This document shows positions 36,358 to 44,002 of a stretch of DNA of 52,472 nucleotides, in pieces; position 1 is the stretch's first letter; every line of letters starts with the position of its first letter. Position numbers and translations under genes: made by a program. Below the pieces are notes generated by a model that was not told the DNA's origin, did no database searches, and was given only the letters and a program-made list of their open reading frames with translations. The stretch is from Bacillota bacterium (GTDB lineage Bacteria > Bacillota > Clostridia > Lachnospirales > Lachnospiraceae). The DNA lies in the NCBI GenBank assembly GCA_023409835.1, contig JAEYQV010000009.1, positions 1-52,472 on the forward strand, in the 5' to 3' direction.

Positions 36358-37689
36358 TTATTTATTGATGGGGTTGTATACCACTCCGATAAAGAGGATT
36401 ATGCCCTCCTTCGATATAGCGAACAGAAATGGCCGGTTAAGCTTGAAATCAATGATCTCAGCGCCTACCGGGGCTCCTGCTCCCATGTATGCAATCTGCG
36501 TAAATGCCGCTGCTTCCACACCGTTCTCATCTATTCCGATATGAGCCTGATGCTCGATGTTAGAGATATATAACGGATCCGTATCCGCAATCCCATCAAA
36601 ATCAGCTTCCGGCAAGAAGGCCTCCGATATTCCCAATTTCTTCATAGCTTCCTTCAGCTCATATTTACTTCCGAAGGAGAACTTTGGTATCTCAAAATTG
36701 ATCCTCGCGTACTGTTGCTCCTCGGAGAATAAGGCTTCCTGCAACATTTTGGGATCTGAGAGAAGTTCATCGATACCGACTCCCTCCTCCGGTAGAATGA
36801 AATGCATCCCTGCATTTCCCTTTAACCATAAAGAGGTACTGATATAATTGTCTCCCTTCACATACCCATAGGGATTCTGGGTCTTACGCATATACTCAGC
36901 TTCAACCTCATTGCCATCCGCCAGGTAGAAAGAACCTGATTGTGTCTCCTTCTCATCAAATTCATCGATCCATTCGTCCTTATAATAGATTGTATTTATG
37001 ATCGATAATATCTGTTCCGGATCAAGCTGCACCTCCGGTCTAATCAGCTTCCCTGTATTATCATAGATCCAGTCGCTCATCCGGTCAGCCGTAGCCGGAT
37101 TAGTAAAATCCGCTTCATAAAGATCTGCGAAATAGTGAGCCTTTGCATTGTTCAGAAAGTCCTCTTCAAATCTCGTATTCCTTCCTAACCAAATAGAATT
37201 GGCCAGGTTTAGCTTACTAATACTGTCCTTCGTATCAAGAAGAAGATAAAGCAGCTCATTCTGTTCCAACTGATACGAAGTATCCGTATTCAGCAGATGC
37301 AGTGTCTTCAACAGCTCCTCCTTGGTATTCCCCTCTGCTCCCAGAGCGGCCAAAGAAAGTGCCATCTGGATACTGACCGGTGAGATTGCCTTATTCACCT
37401 TCTGATCCTTTAGTAACAGATTACTTAAGTCAACTGAGAAGTCATTCACAGACTTAATATAATCAGAATCCATTTTCTCTCTTAGTACATACTTCTCCGC
37501 AATCTGATCAGGATCAAATGCTTCCATACTGTTCTCCTCGTCCGTAGCCGCTGAATCCATCGGTTCAATCTCAGGATTACTTTGGGGAACTGGAGTCGGT
37601 GTTATTACCGGCTCTTTCTTCTCCTGCTTCGAACAGGCAGCCGTAAGGCATACGAATGTCATGCACAGCAGTAACATAGTTTTTTTCAT
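36358..37689 (-). CDS. Serpin-family protease inhibitor, lipoprotein
   Basis: Serpins trap serine or cysteine proteases by a large conformational change. The N-terminus is a lipoprotein signal with lipobox LTAAC (C19), followed by a disordered P/E-rich linker and a full serpin domain (about 70-443). The hinge of the reactive loop is GVEAAAFT (G390-T398), with small residues at P12-P10 as required for inhibition. The loop then reads QIAYMGAGAPVGAE, so the scissile position is probably Ala or Gly, suggesting elastase- or subtilisin-like targets. C-terminal NRPFLFAI and GVVYNP are typical. GGGAGG is eight bases from the ATG. Target is unknown; an exported clostridial protease or a host/competitor enzyme are both possible. 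Confidence 0.92.
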   Translation of the reverse strand: MKKTMLLLCMTFVCLTAACSKQEKKEPVITPTPVPQSNPEIEPMDSAATDEENSMEAFDPDQIAEKYVLREKMDSDYIKSVNDFSVDLSNLLLKDQKVNKAISPVSIQMALSLAALGAEGNTKEELLKTLHLLNTDTSYQLEQNELLYLLLDTKDSISKLNLANSIWLGRNTRFEEDFLNNAKAHYFADLYEADFTNPATADRMSDWIYDNTGKLIRPEVQLDPEQILSIINTIYYKDEWIDEFDEKETQSGSFYLADGNEVEAEYMRKTQNPYGYVKGDNYISTSLWLKGNAGMHFILPEEGVGIDELLSDPKMLQEALFSEEQQYARINFEIPKFSFGSKYELKEAMKKLGISEAFLPEADFDGIADTDPLYISNIEHQAHIGIDENGVEAAAFTQIAYMGAGAPVGAEIIDFKLNRPFLFAISKEGIILFIGVVYNPINK

Positions 37690-37836
37690 ATCGATGGCCT
37701 CCCATATTTCATTATATGTTTTCCATTAGACGAACTTAGCCGGCATATAGTTCCTGTTTCTGCCATTTCCTCTCTATGTCAGAAAATACCACTCTGATGA
37801 TAGGGTATTCTTCTCTAATATCCTCCGAAACAAGCT

Positions 37837-38547
37837 CTATGCTCCAAGATCAATATACCTTACCTCAGGTAATCGACTTGTCAGGATTTCATATGCCAGA
37901 TTCAAGTAGCTTTTACAATGATTTAAGATGATGGCATCGCTGGTCACCACATTTCCAAGCTCTCTTAACAGTGCATCGGGATTTACGACCAGCTCCACCA
38001 TAACCTCGAAGGGATATGTCCCGAGGAGCTCCAGCAGTAATGTCTTCAGCCGTCCGGTATTGGATACCGGTGCATCCAGGTAAAAGGTTGCCTTCGAGAC
38101 CCCTAAATCCATGAGCTTGTCACCGATTAAAAGGATTGCCGGAGCTGTCTTATCAATCAGCCGGTAGGTTCCTCTTAAGCCTGCCAGATCTCGGAGAGTG
38201 CCATCCATACAACGAATCAACGTTGAACCCGACAGTGCGACCTCCAGTGTGATAATCAGGTTCAGTCCGTCAATAAATACCTCCTGTCCATGCAACGGAC
38301 CTGACAGACATTTATCCAGACGCTCCCTCACCCTGTCCCGTTCCGCCGTAGCACGAACCAGGGCCAGTCTCTGACGCTCGCTGAGCAAATAATGATTTCC
38401 GACAAAGGTGGAGGCACTTTTTACCGGATAACCCCGCTCAAGTAAATACAGTAGCTCCTGCTGAGCCTTCTTAAGAAGTTAAAGCTTAGCTTCTCCAAAC
38501 TGCTCCCGATCCGTAATTACATATCCGCGTTTTACCTCCTCAGCCAT
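37837..38547 (-). pseudogene. DUF434-family gene interrupted by in-frame TAA
   Basis: The frame opens at ATG 38547 with GGAGG seven bases upstream (MAEEVKRGYVITDREQFGEAKL) and hits TAA at 38479-38481 after 22 codons. It continues in the same frame as LLKKAQQELLYLLERGYP, KSASTFVGNHYLLSERQR and on to 37837 without another stop. This matches my recollection of the DUF434 domain followed by a nuclease-like C-terminal part (FIDGLNLIITLEVALSG). The function of the family is unknown. A TTG at 38388 could start a shorter product but has no visible ribosome binding site. Either the gene is inactivated by one base change or the stop is a sequence error. Confidence 0.78.
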
Positions 38548-38633
38548 CTTTAGCCCTCCAAAATCATTTCAGATTATCTGGCAATATAACGCTTATTGTT
38601 GTTCTACATACCTCTCACCGTTTCAGCATATCC

Positions 38634-39143
38634 TCACTGAATATTTTTTATGTATCTGCATTGATCTCTGTCATCAATATAAACTCTGTCAACCAGTTCA
38701 AAGCCGCAACTTTCATAAAAATTACGAAGTCTGTTCCGGAAGGTACCACAGTTCAACCTAAGTGTACCGACCCCATGCTCTTTGCATAGCTGCACGGCCG
38801 ACTCAATCATTTTCCTGCCATAACCCATTCCGGCATAATCCCGGCACACAGCCAGCTTATGCAGGATACCAGCCTCTTTATATTTTAGGTCTCCCCAGAA
38901 CAGAGGATCATACCACTGCAGGACATATACCCCGATCAGCTGATCCTTCTCATAGCATAGCTTCATTTCCTCCGGCTGATACCTTTTCAAGAGTTCGGCA
39001 ACTGTTATATTCTCTTCCTTCCACATGGATTGCCCTATGGAGTCCAGCCATTTTGCCGCCTCGATCAATACCTCCGAGACGATGTGAACATCCGTTATAT
39101 CTGCATTTGTTATTATCATGTTATTTTCATTCGTTATTTTCAT
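38634..39143 (-). CDS. GNAT-family N-acetyltransferase
   Basis: 169 residues with the GNAT acetyl-CoA binding motif A (LAVCRDYAGMGYGRKMIESA) and motif B (LRLNCGTFRNRLRNFYESCGF). AAGGAG is seven bases from the ATG. The early part (EAAKWLDSIGQSMWKEENIT) resembles GNATs that carry small-molecule substrates, but the substrate cannot be read from sequence. No clear operon link with its neighbours. Confidence 0.87.
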   Translation of the reverse strand: MKITNENNMIITNADITDVHIVSEVLIEAAKWLDSIGQSMWKEENITVAELLKRYQPEEMKLCYEKDQLIGVYVLQWYDPLFWGDLKYKEAGILHKLAVCRDYAGMGYGRKMIESAVQLCKEHGVGTLRLNCGTFRNRLRNFYESCGFELVDRVYIDDRDQCRYIKNIQ

Positions 39144-39259
39144 TATTGAACTCCTTAAAAACTTTATTACTTACTTCCCTGATTCCTGATACAATTTACT
39201 AATAATACGTCACACTTAAGCATATTTCCAATCATACCCGTGAAGTTAAATAATAAAAC

Positions 39260-40747
39260 TCACTGGTACGCTGTAACTTGAATCTCATTATTATTATAAT
39301 AATATAAATACTTATCTGTATAGCAGAGTTTTCCACCAACTTTTAAGATTGTAGTTGGGTTCTGCAAATCGGTCACAGAAACTATTTCGGTTCCCCTTGC
39401 ATTGGAACCGCCATAATAGATCAGATTATGACCTGTTTTTATCACATAGTCGGTATTGCAGTTAACTAGCTTGACTTCATTCGCTCCATTCAGATCATAG
39501 GTGTAGATATCATGATTGCGTATTACGAAAATCCCATCATTATCAATAAAATAATATCTAGATGACATTTTGGGTACTAATGTTTCAATCGTTCCATCCA
39601 ACAGGGATATTCTCATTAGCGTATGATAATTAATGGTTGCACCCGTGACATTATCATATGCAAAATATACATAGTCACCATAAATATCGAAAGATATTAA
39701 GTAATTCCCGTAGCTTTCCAGATTTGCAATCATAATCTCGTTATTCCCATCCAAGTCGCTTTGATATAACGTGCTCCCCTTACTAGTTAGTCTTGTATAA
39801 TATAACTTATCGTCCACTACGCTTAAACCGTTTGAACTTTGGGACACAAAAAGCTTACTAAGCTTTGTCCCGTCCAGTTTCATTTTATATACGCCGGTTG
39901 TTCCTGCTCGATCATCTTCATCATACCCTGAAAAGTAAACCCATCCGTCCATAATATTGACATCCGCTGCATGCATGCCCGACATCATCTGCCGATTGCT
40001 GCCGTCCTCATTGCAGCAGTAAAGATGATAATCGTCAGCAATATCGACATAATATACCACTCCGCCTTCCCAGGCAAGTACGCTTCCAAACGCGCCAATG
40101 CCGGAGCCCCAACCTACGTTGCCCATTCGGTGCCCATATTTGTGTCCGTCTATAGTTTCGGTTACCGTGCTGCCGGACAGTCCCATTTTCCGGGTCAGGG
40201 TAATCGTTTCTCCGGTGTCTGCGTATGTTAATATGACAGAGCCGTCATCATAGAACTGATATAAATAACTCGAACCACCATTATAGGTATCAAAAAATAT
40301 ATTGTCGCCATTCACAGAATAAGAATAATTATTTTTACCGGAATTATACTGCCTTGTATCCAGGCTGAAATTTTCTATCGTATAATCACTACTGGAATTA
40401 TTGCTTTCATAGTTCAATTCGTTAAACCATATTGTTGCGTTTGTGGAATTGATATACCATGTACCATATAAGTTCTCTATACTATTTTCAGCTTTATCTG
40501 CGTATTCAATATTCTCAGTGTTTACTGTTCCTTGATCACTCTGTTCACTCACCTGCTTTTTAGAAGAAATATCTGACTCTGAGCTATGAGCCAATGTATT
40601 ATTAACTTCCACTGAACCTTCATTTGTTCGCGTATCATTTGTTATAGAGTTGTTAACTTTCGATTTACACGCGGTTAATCCAAAAATAAATAATATAAAG
40701 ATGATAGATAAGCATTTCTTAATTATTTTAGCCTTTGATTTTTTCAT
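39260..40747 (-). CDS. DUF5050-type beta-propeller lipoprotein
   Basis: 495-residue surface lipoprotein: signal peptide with lipobox LTAC (C27), a low-complexity S/N-rich linker (about 30-90), a small domain at about 93-190 (ENLYGTWYINSTNATIWF), then repeated blades with WVYFSGYDEDDRAGTTGVYKM, KLYYTR, DYVYFAYD and LIYYGG. Such Y/F-rich blades are typical of DUF5050 propellers. GAGAGGG precedes the ATG by six bases. Probably a cell-surface binding or sensing protein; no ligand can be inferred. Confidence 0.82.
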   Translation of the reverse strand: MKKSKAKIIKKCLSIIFILFIFGLTACKSKVNNSITNDTRTNEGSVEVNNTLAHSSESDISSKKQVSEQSDQGTVNTENIEYADKAENSIENLYGTWYINSTNATIWFNELNYESNNSSSDYTIENFSLDTRQYNSGKNNYSYSVNGDNIFFDTYNGGSSYLYQFYDDGSVILTYADTGETITLTRKMGLSGSTVTETIDGHKYGHRMGNVGWGSGIGAFGSVLAWEGGVVYYVDIADDYHLYCCNEDGSNRQMMSGMHAADVNIMDGWVYFSGYDEDDRAGTTGVYKMKLDGTKLSKLFVSQSSNGLSVVDDKLYYTRLTSKGSTLYQSDLDGNNEIMIANLESYGNYLISFDIYGDYVYFAYDNVTGATINYHTLMRISLLDGTIETLVPKMSSRYYFIDNDGIFVIRNHDIYTYDLNGANEVKLVNCNTDYVIKTGHNLIYYGGSNARGTEIVSVTDLQNPTTILKVGGKLCYTDKYLYYYNNNEIQVTAYQ

Positions 40748-40828
40748 AATTTTCCCTCTCCGCTTCTATAATTTCCCCTATTCACTATACGAAAGGTTCC
40801 TTCCTACATCCCTCTCCGCACTTTCCAA

Positions 40829-40837
40829 ATTATAGCA
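40829..40837 (-). promoter_or_regulatory. Extended -10 promoter of the DUF5050 gene
   Basis: TGCTATAAT on the minus strand (40829-40837), about 85 bp before the start codon, without a good -35 element. Between here and the terminator at 41047 I see nothing else supported. Confidence 0.45.
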
Positions 40838-41046
40838 TTTCTGTCCTTGCATTTCCACTTAAAATTTTACCAAACGTAATTACTCACATCACCTTCCCGT
40901 CAGCATCTATTCCGCTTTGACTGGTAAGTATACTCTTTCGTGCCGTTCCTGAATACGCACACCAAATATCAGTATTCACCTTCAAGCCCTGCTGCCGGGG
41001 CTATCAAAAGCAGGACAAAGGTGTAGGATAATATCAATAACAAAAA

Positions 41047-41104
41047 ATGCTCCGCCATATGGAAAACAGTTTTGTAGTAAAACTGTCCGCCCTATGGGGA
41101 GCAT
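41047..41104 (-). terminator. Terminator of the hyuA/hxl operon
   Basis: Outer arms ATGCTCC (41047-41053) and GGAGCAT (41098-41104), then CCATA/TATGG and an inner AACAGTTTT/AAAACTGTT-type stem. On the minus strand a run of T (TTTTTTG) follows. It lies 24 bp after the hxlB stop and closes the nine-gene operon. Confidence 0.9.
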
Positions 41105-41127
41105 ATTATCAATATCCTAATGTAGTT

Positions 41128-41667
41128 CTACCAGTGGAGCTTTGTTGCCTCATCATTTGATACCTGGTCTCTTCTGCTTAGCATCAGACATACTGCATCC
41201 AATGTAATATGAAGACTTTGGTCAAACAAGGAGCTTAGTAGCTGTATGGAGTCTCTGCTCTCTCCACTGTCTGATTTTGTCGTTCCCGGAACGATTAATA
41301 CCTTCTCGGCTAATTTTGCAATGGAAGAATCCAATTTGCCGGTAACCGCTAAGACTTCACTTCCCTGCTTGGCCGCTTTCTTTGCATCAGCCAGCACGCC
41401 GGAGGACTCTCCCGAACCTGACACTGCGATAAATACATCATTTTTACTTACAGCGGGAGTAATCGTCTCTCCTACCACATACACCGTATAGCCAAGGTGC
41501 ATCAGTCTCATCGCAAAGCCTTTTGCCATAAGTCCGGAACGCCCTTCTCCATCAACAAATATTCTTTTCTCTTTTGTAATACCTAGGACAAATTGCTCTA
41601 ATTCTTCCGCTCTTACCTTGTGAAGTACCTCTGCAATTTCCTTTACTATGGAATCCAGAATCTCCAT
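41128..41667 (-). CDS. hxlB: 6-phospho-3-hexuloisomerase (SIS domain)
   Basis: Single SIS-domain protein of 179 residues, PHI type: isomerises arabino-3-hexulose-6-P and fructose-6-P. It opens with EILDSIVKEIAEVLHKV and shows VDGEGRSGLMAKGFAMRLMHLG, GETITPAVSKNDVFIAVSGSG and SIQLLSSLFDQSLHI. ATG 41667 has GAGG seven bases upstream; a longer frame would overlap hxlA. Starts four bases after hxlA, the usual hxlA-hxlB pairing. Together they condense formaldehyde with ribulose-5-P or, in reverse, make pentose phosphate; which applies here is unclear. Confidence 0.88.
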   Translation of the reverse strand: MEILDSIVKEIAEVLHKVRAEELEQFVLGITKEKRIFVDGEGRSGLMAKGFAMRLMHLGYTVYVVGETITPAVSKNDVFIAVSGSGESSGVLADAKKAAKQGSEVLAVTGKLDSSIAKLAEKVLIVPGTTKSDSGESRDSIQLLSSLFDQSLHITLDAVCLMLSRRDQVSNDEATKLHW

Positions 41668-41671
41668 CTGA

Positions 41672-42289
41672 TTACCTCGCTTCCCCGTAAAAAGTCTTAG
41701 CCGTTTCCCGCAGGTTTTCCGATTTTGTGATGGCACCGCCGACAATGGCAATCTCGTATCCACATTCCTTTATTATTGAAAGTGTATTCCTTCTCACACC
41801 ACCGGCAGCTGCTAATCTGGGACAACCGGTTAGCTCGCGACTGCTTTTTTCAACTAATTCCTTTAAACCTGCTCCGTCTTTATCCGCCGGCAGATGTACA
41901 CAGAAGATTGCATCCTTAAACTTCTTCAATTCTCTTGTTTTATCAGCAGAAACCTCCAGAAGATCAATCAAATATTCTTTCTGATATTCCGATGCAATCT
42001 CTCTGCAGATTTCAATCGAAGCCATGGAGGCAGCTCCCATTACGGTCAGGATGTCGGCACCGGCCCGATATCCTGCCCTGAATTCATATTCAGCTTCATC
42101 CATTGTCTTAATATCTGCCAGAATTTTAATATCAGGAAACGCCTTCCGAATGCTTCTGATTGCTTCCATGCCATAATCCTTGATTAAAGATGTTCCTATT
42201 TCAATGATATCAGCAGAAGCTTGTACCTCTTCCATAATCTCAATTGCTTGAGCGATGGTAACACGGTCAATTGCAACCTGTATCTTCAT
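41672..42289 (-). CDS. hxlA: 3-hexulose-6-phosphate synthase-like decarboxylase-family enzyme
   Basis: TIM barrel of the OMP decarboxylase suprafamily, 205 residues. Visible sites: VAIDR near the N-terminus, VEIGT-like IIEIGTSLI, ILADIKTMD and IFCVHLPADKDG. The methionine in KTMD fits hexulose-phosphate synthases rather than keto-gulonate-6-P decarboxylases, where KxAD is usual. However, the next residues are EAEYEF in place of the AGxYE expected of HPS, so specificity is doubtful. Pairing with hxlB favours the HPS reading. AGGAG is six bases from the ATG. Confidence 0.8.
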   Translation of the reverse strand: MKIQVAIDRVTIAQAIEIMEEVQASADIIEIGTSLIKDYGMEAIRSIRKAFPDIKILADIKTMDEAEYEFRAGYRAGADILTVMGAASMASIEICREIASEYQKEYLIDLLEVSADKTRELKKFKDAIFCVHLPADKDGAGLKELVEKSSRELTGCPRLAAAGGVRRNTLSIIKECGYEIAIVGGAITKSENLRETAKTFYGEAR

Positions 42290-42304
42290 CCTTATCTCCT
42301 AACA

Positions 42305-43261
42305 TTATCGATTCAATATTTTACCATCGGAAGAGATAAATGCCTCAAGCTCTTCTCTTGTCGGAAGTCCTTCATTATCGCTGATATGCTGAATCTGAAT
42401 TGCTCCGATTGCATTTCCTCTTCTTACACAATCCTTTAAGGACAGCCCTTCTAATCTTCCACTGATCACACCAACGGCAAAACCATCTCCGGCTCCAACC
42501 GTATCAATCACTTTTTCAACCTTAAAGCCTTCCACCGTATAGGATTCCTTCTCCGTTCTTACATAAGCACCGGCTCCTCCTAATTTAATTACAACCGTTT
42601 TAGCTCCTAAGCGTTGATAAAAGTCCGCCATCTCTTCCGGCTTGTCACTGCCCATGAGAATCAATCCTTCTGCGGTTCCCGGTAAAACCATATCTGCTCT
42701 GGAAGCTAAATCATTAATGGTCTGTATCATTACCTCTTTGCTTTCCCATAAGGCCGGGCGCAGGTTTGGATCAAAGGATATATATACGTTATTCTCCTTT
42801 GCTCTTTCAAATAATCGATAGGTTGCCTGACGGCAGGATTCGGAAAGTGCAGGCGGAATGCCTGTGATATGAACATGCTTAATTCCTTCAAAATCGATTG
42901 CATCTATTTCCTTCACTGACATATGAGAAGCAGCGGAGCCCTTTCTATAATAAGGCGCATAGGGATCTCCCTCTACCACTTTGTTTTTTAACTGTATTCC
43001 TGTACGATAAACCGGGTCAAAGGTTATGAACTCGGTACCAATCCCTTCCTTCGTTAAAAACTTCTCTACATATCTACCTAAGGGTTCATCACCAAGCCTG
43101 GTAATATAGGTTGCTTTATGTCCTAATCTGGTCAAGCCGATACATACATTTACTTCTGCACCAGCCAATGATCTAGTAAAATGTTCCACATCCTCTAGCG
43201 GACCTACGGTATCCGCAACAAACAGAGCCATTGGCTCACCAAACAATATAACTTCCGACAT
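42305..43261 (-). CDS. PfkB-family sugar kinase, 2-keto-3-deoxygluconate kinase-like
   Basis: 318-residue ribokinase-fold enzyme. The N-terminal GxPMALF and GAEVNVCIGLTRLG, the middle YYRKGSAASHM (a hallmark of KDG kinases) and the C-terminal DTVGAGDGFAVG with catalytic D259 are present. Likely reaction: ATP-dependent phosphorylation of a 2-keto-3-deoxy sugar acid to KDPG or an isomer, which the aldolase encoded at 48405-49025 would split. AAGGAGG precedes the ATG by six bases. It begins 97 bp after the zincin gene; a short GAACA/TGTTC dyad lies in that gap. Confidence 0.88.
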   Translation of the reverse strand: MSEVILFGEPMALFVADTVGPLEDVEHFTRSLAGAEVNVCIGLTRLGHKATYITRLGDEPLGRYVEKFLTKEGIGTEFITFDPVYRTGIQLKNKVVEGDPYAPYYRKGSAASHMSVKEIDAIDFEGIKHVHITGIPPALSESCRQATYRLFERAKENNVYISFDPNLRPALWESKEVMIQTINDLASRADMVLPGTAEGLILMGSDKPEEMADFYQRLGAKTVVIKLGGAGAYVRTEKESYTVEGFKVEKVIDTVGAGDGFAVGVISGRLEGLSLKDCVRRGNAIGAIQIQHISDNEGLPTREELEAFISSDGKILNR

Positions 43262-43357
43262 ACTTATCCTCCTTCTTTCGTTATTTTCCCTTAAAAGCTA
43301 TTATATCATGAACAGAGAGCATATTCATGTTCTTTAGCTCCGTTCGCACTATGTTCG

Positions 43358-44002
43358 CTACGCTTTTAATATATCATGAATGAGCTCATTTGTCTTTTTC
43401 GCATCATGAGGATAAAGCATAATTGCATCAAAAACATAGGGGTTATAGTTTAAATGTAATAATTCCCGTGCAAATGACATGGCAGCGATTTCACTAAGAG
43501 CAGCTAATTTTGATTTGTAGTGAATCGGACCCAGCTTCCATAGCTCAATCTTTTTCGTCTTAGTATAAATATCTTTATCGCCTTCTTCAAAAAAATGATA
43601 CATTTCATGGGCTAAAAGCATGGCTTCAATGTCCACGTGACCCAATAACTCTTCCATATCATTCTCTGCAATCAGCTTTTCAACCTTTTTCACATTACCG
43701 GAATATATGGTTACTTTATCAGGATAATTAAATTTTGCAAATACAATATAATTGTCACTACCATCACTGTCTTCGTTAATGACTTGTATCTTTAGTTCCT
43801 CTGCATACTCTCTTACGGTCTTTTCTCCAAGCCTTTGTATCAGCTTCATTGCCTGTTCTGCTCCACACTGATTCGCTTCCTGAATCATTTCACTCTTTTC
43901 CTCAGCAGAGAGTTTACCTTCCAAGGGATCTCTGGAAAAAGCATACAAGCCCCATTCCATATCATTTAGTTTTAGTAGCTCTATTGTACTTTCTTTTATC
44001 AT
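43358..44002 (-). CDS. Predicted zincin-like protein of unknown function
   Basis: I do not recognise the family. The 214-residue protein has the zinc motif HEMYH (H132, E133, H136) and, about 35 residues later, EIAAMSFARELL with E171 as a plausible third ligand. This spacing and the ExAxxFAxxLL helix recall ImmA/IrrE-type metallopeptidases. No signal or membrane segment, so cytoplasmic. Its ATG overlaps the hyuA-like stop (ATGA), so it is translationally coupled to that gene and probably works with its product. It may process or modify a pathway protein, or the fold may be used for small-molecule chemistry; both are inference. Confidence 0.75.
   Translation of the reverse strand: MIKESTIELLKLNDMEWGLYAFSRDPLEGKLSAEEKSEMIQEANQCGAEQAMKLIQRLGEKTVREYAEELKIQVINEDSDGSDNYIVFAKFNYPDKVTIYSGNVKKVEKLIAENDMEELLGHVDIEAMLLAHEMYHFFEEGDKDIYTKTKKIELWKLGPIHYKSKLAALSEIAAMSFARELLHLNYNPYVFDAIMLYPHDAKKTNELIHDILKA

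Noticed and set aside
5106..38547. Reassignment of TAA as a sense codon to explain the two interrupted genes
   Set aside because: Many genes in the window end properly with TAA at the expected family length, for example ftsZ and the LacI regulator, so TAA is a normal stop here.
35424..40747. A genomic island or prophage covering the accessory genes
   Set aside because: No integrase, transposase, tRNA target, direct-repeat ends or phage structural gene was found; only the gene content is variable.
41672..41763. A longer hxlB reading frame overlapping hxlA by about 90 bp
   Set aside because: The ATG at 41667 has GAGG at proper distance and yields the normal PHI N-terminus; the extension encodes antifamily sequence.
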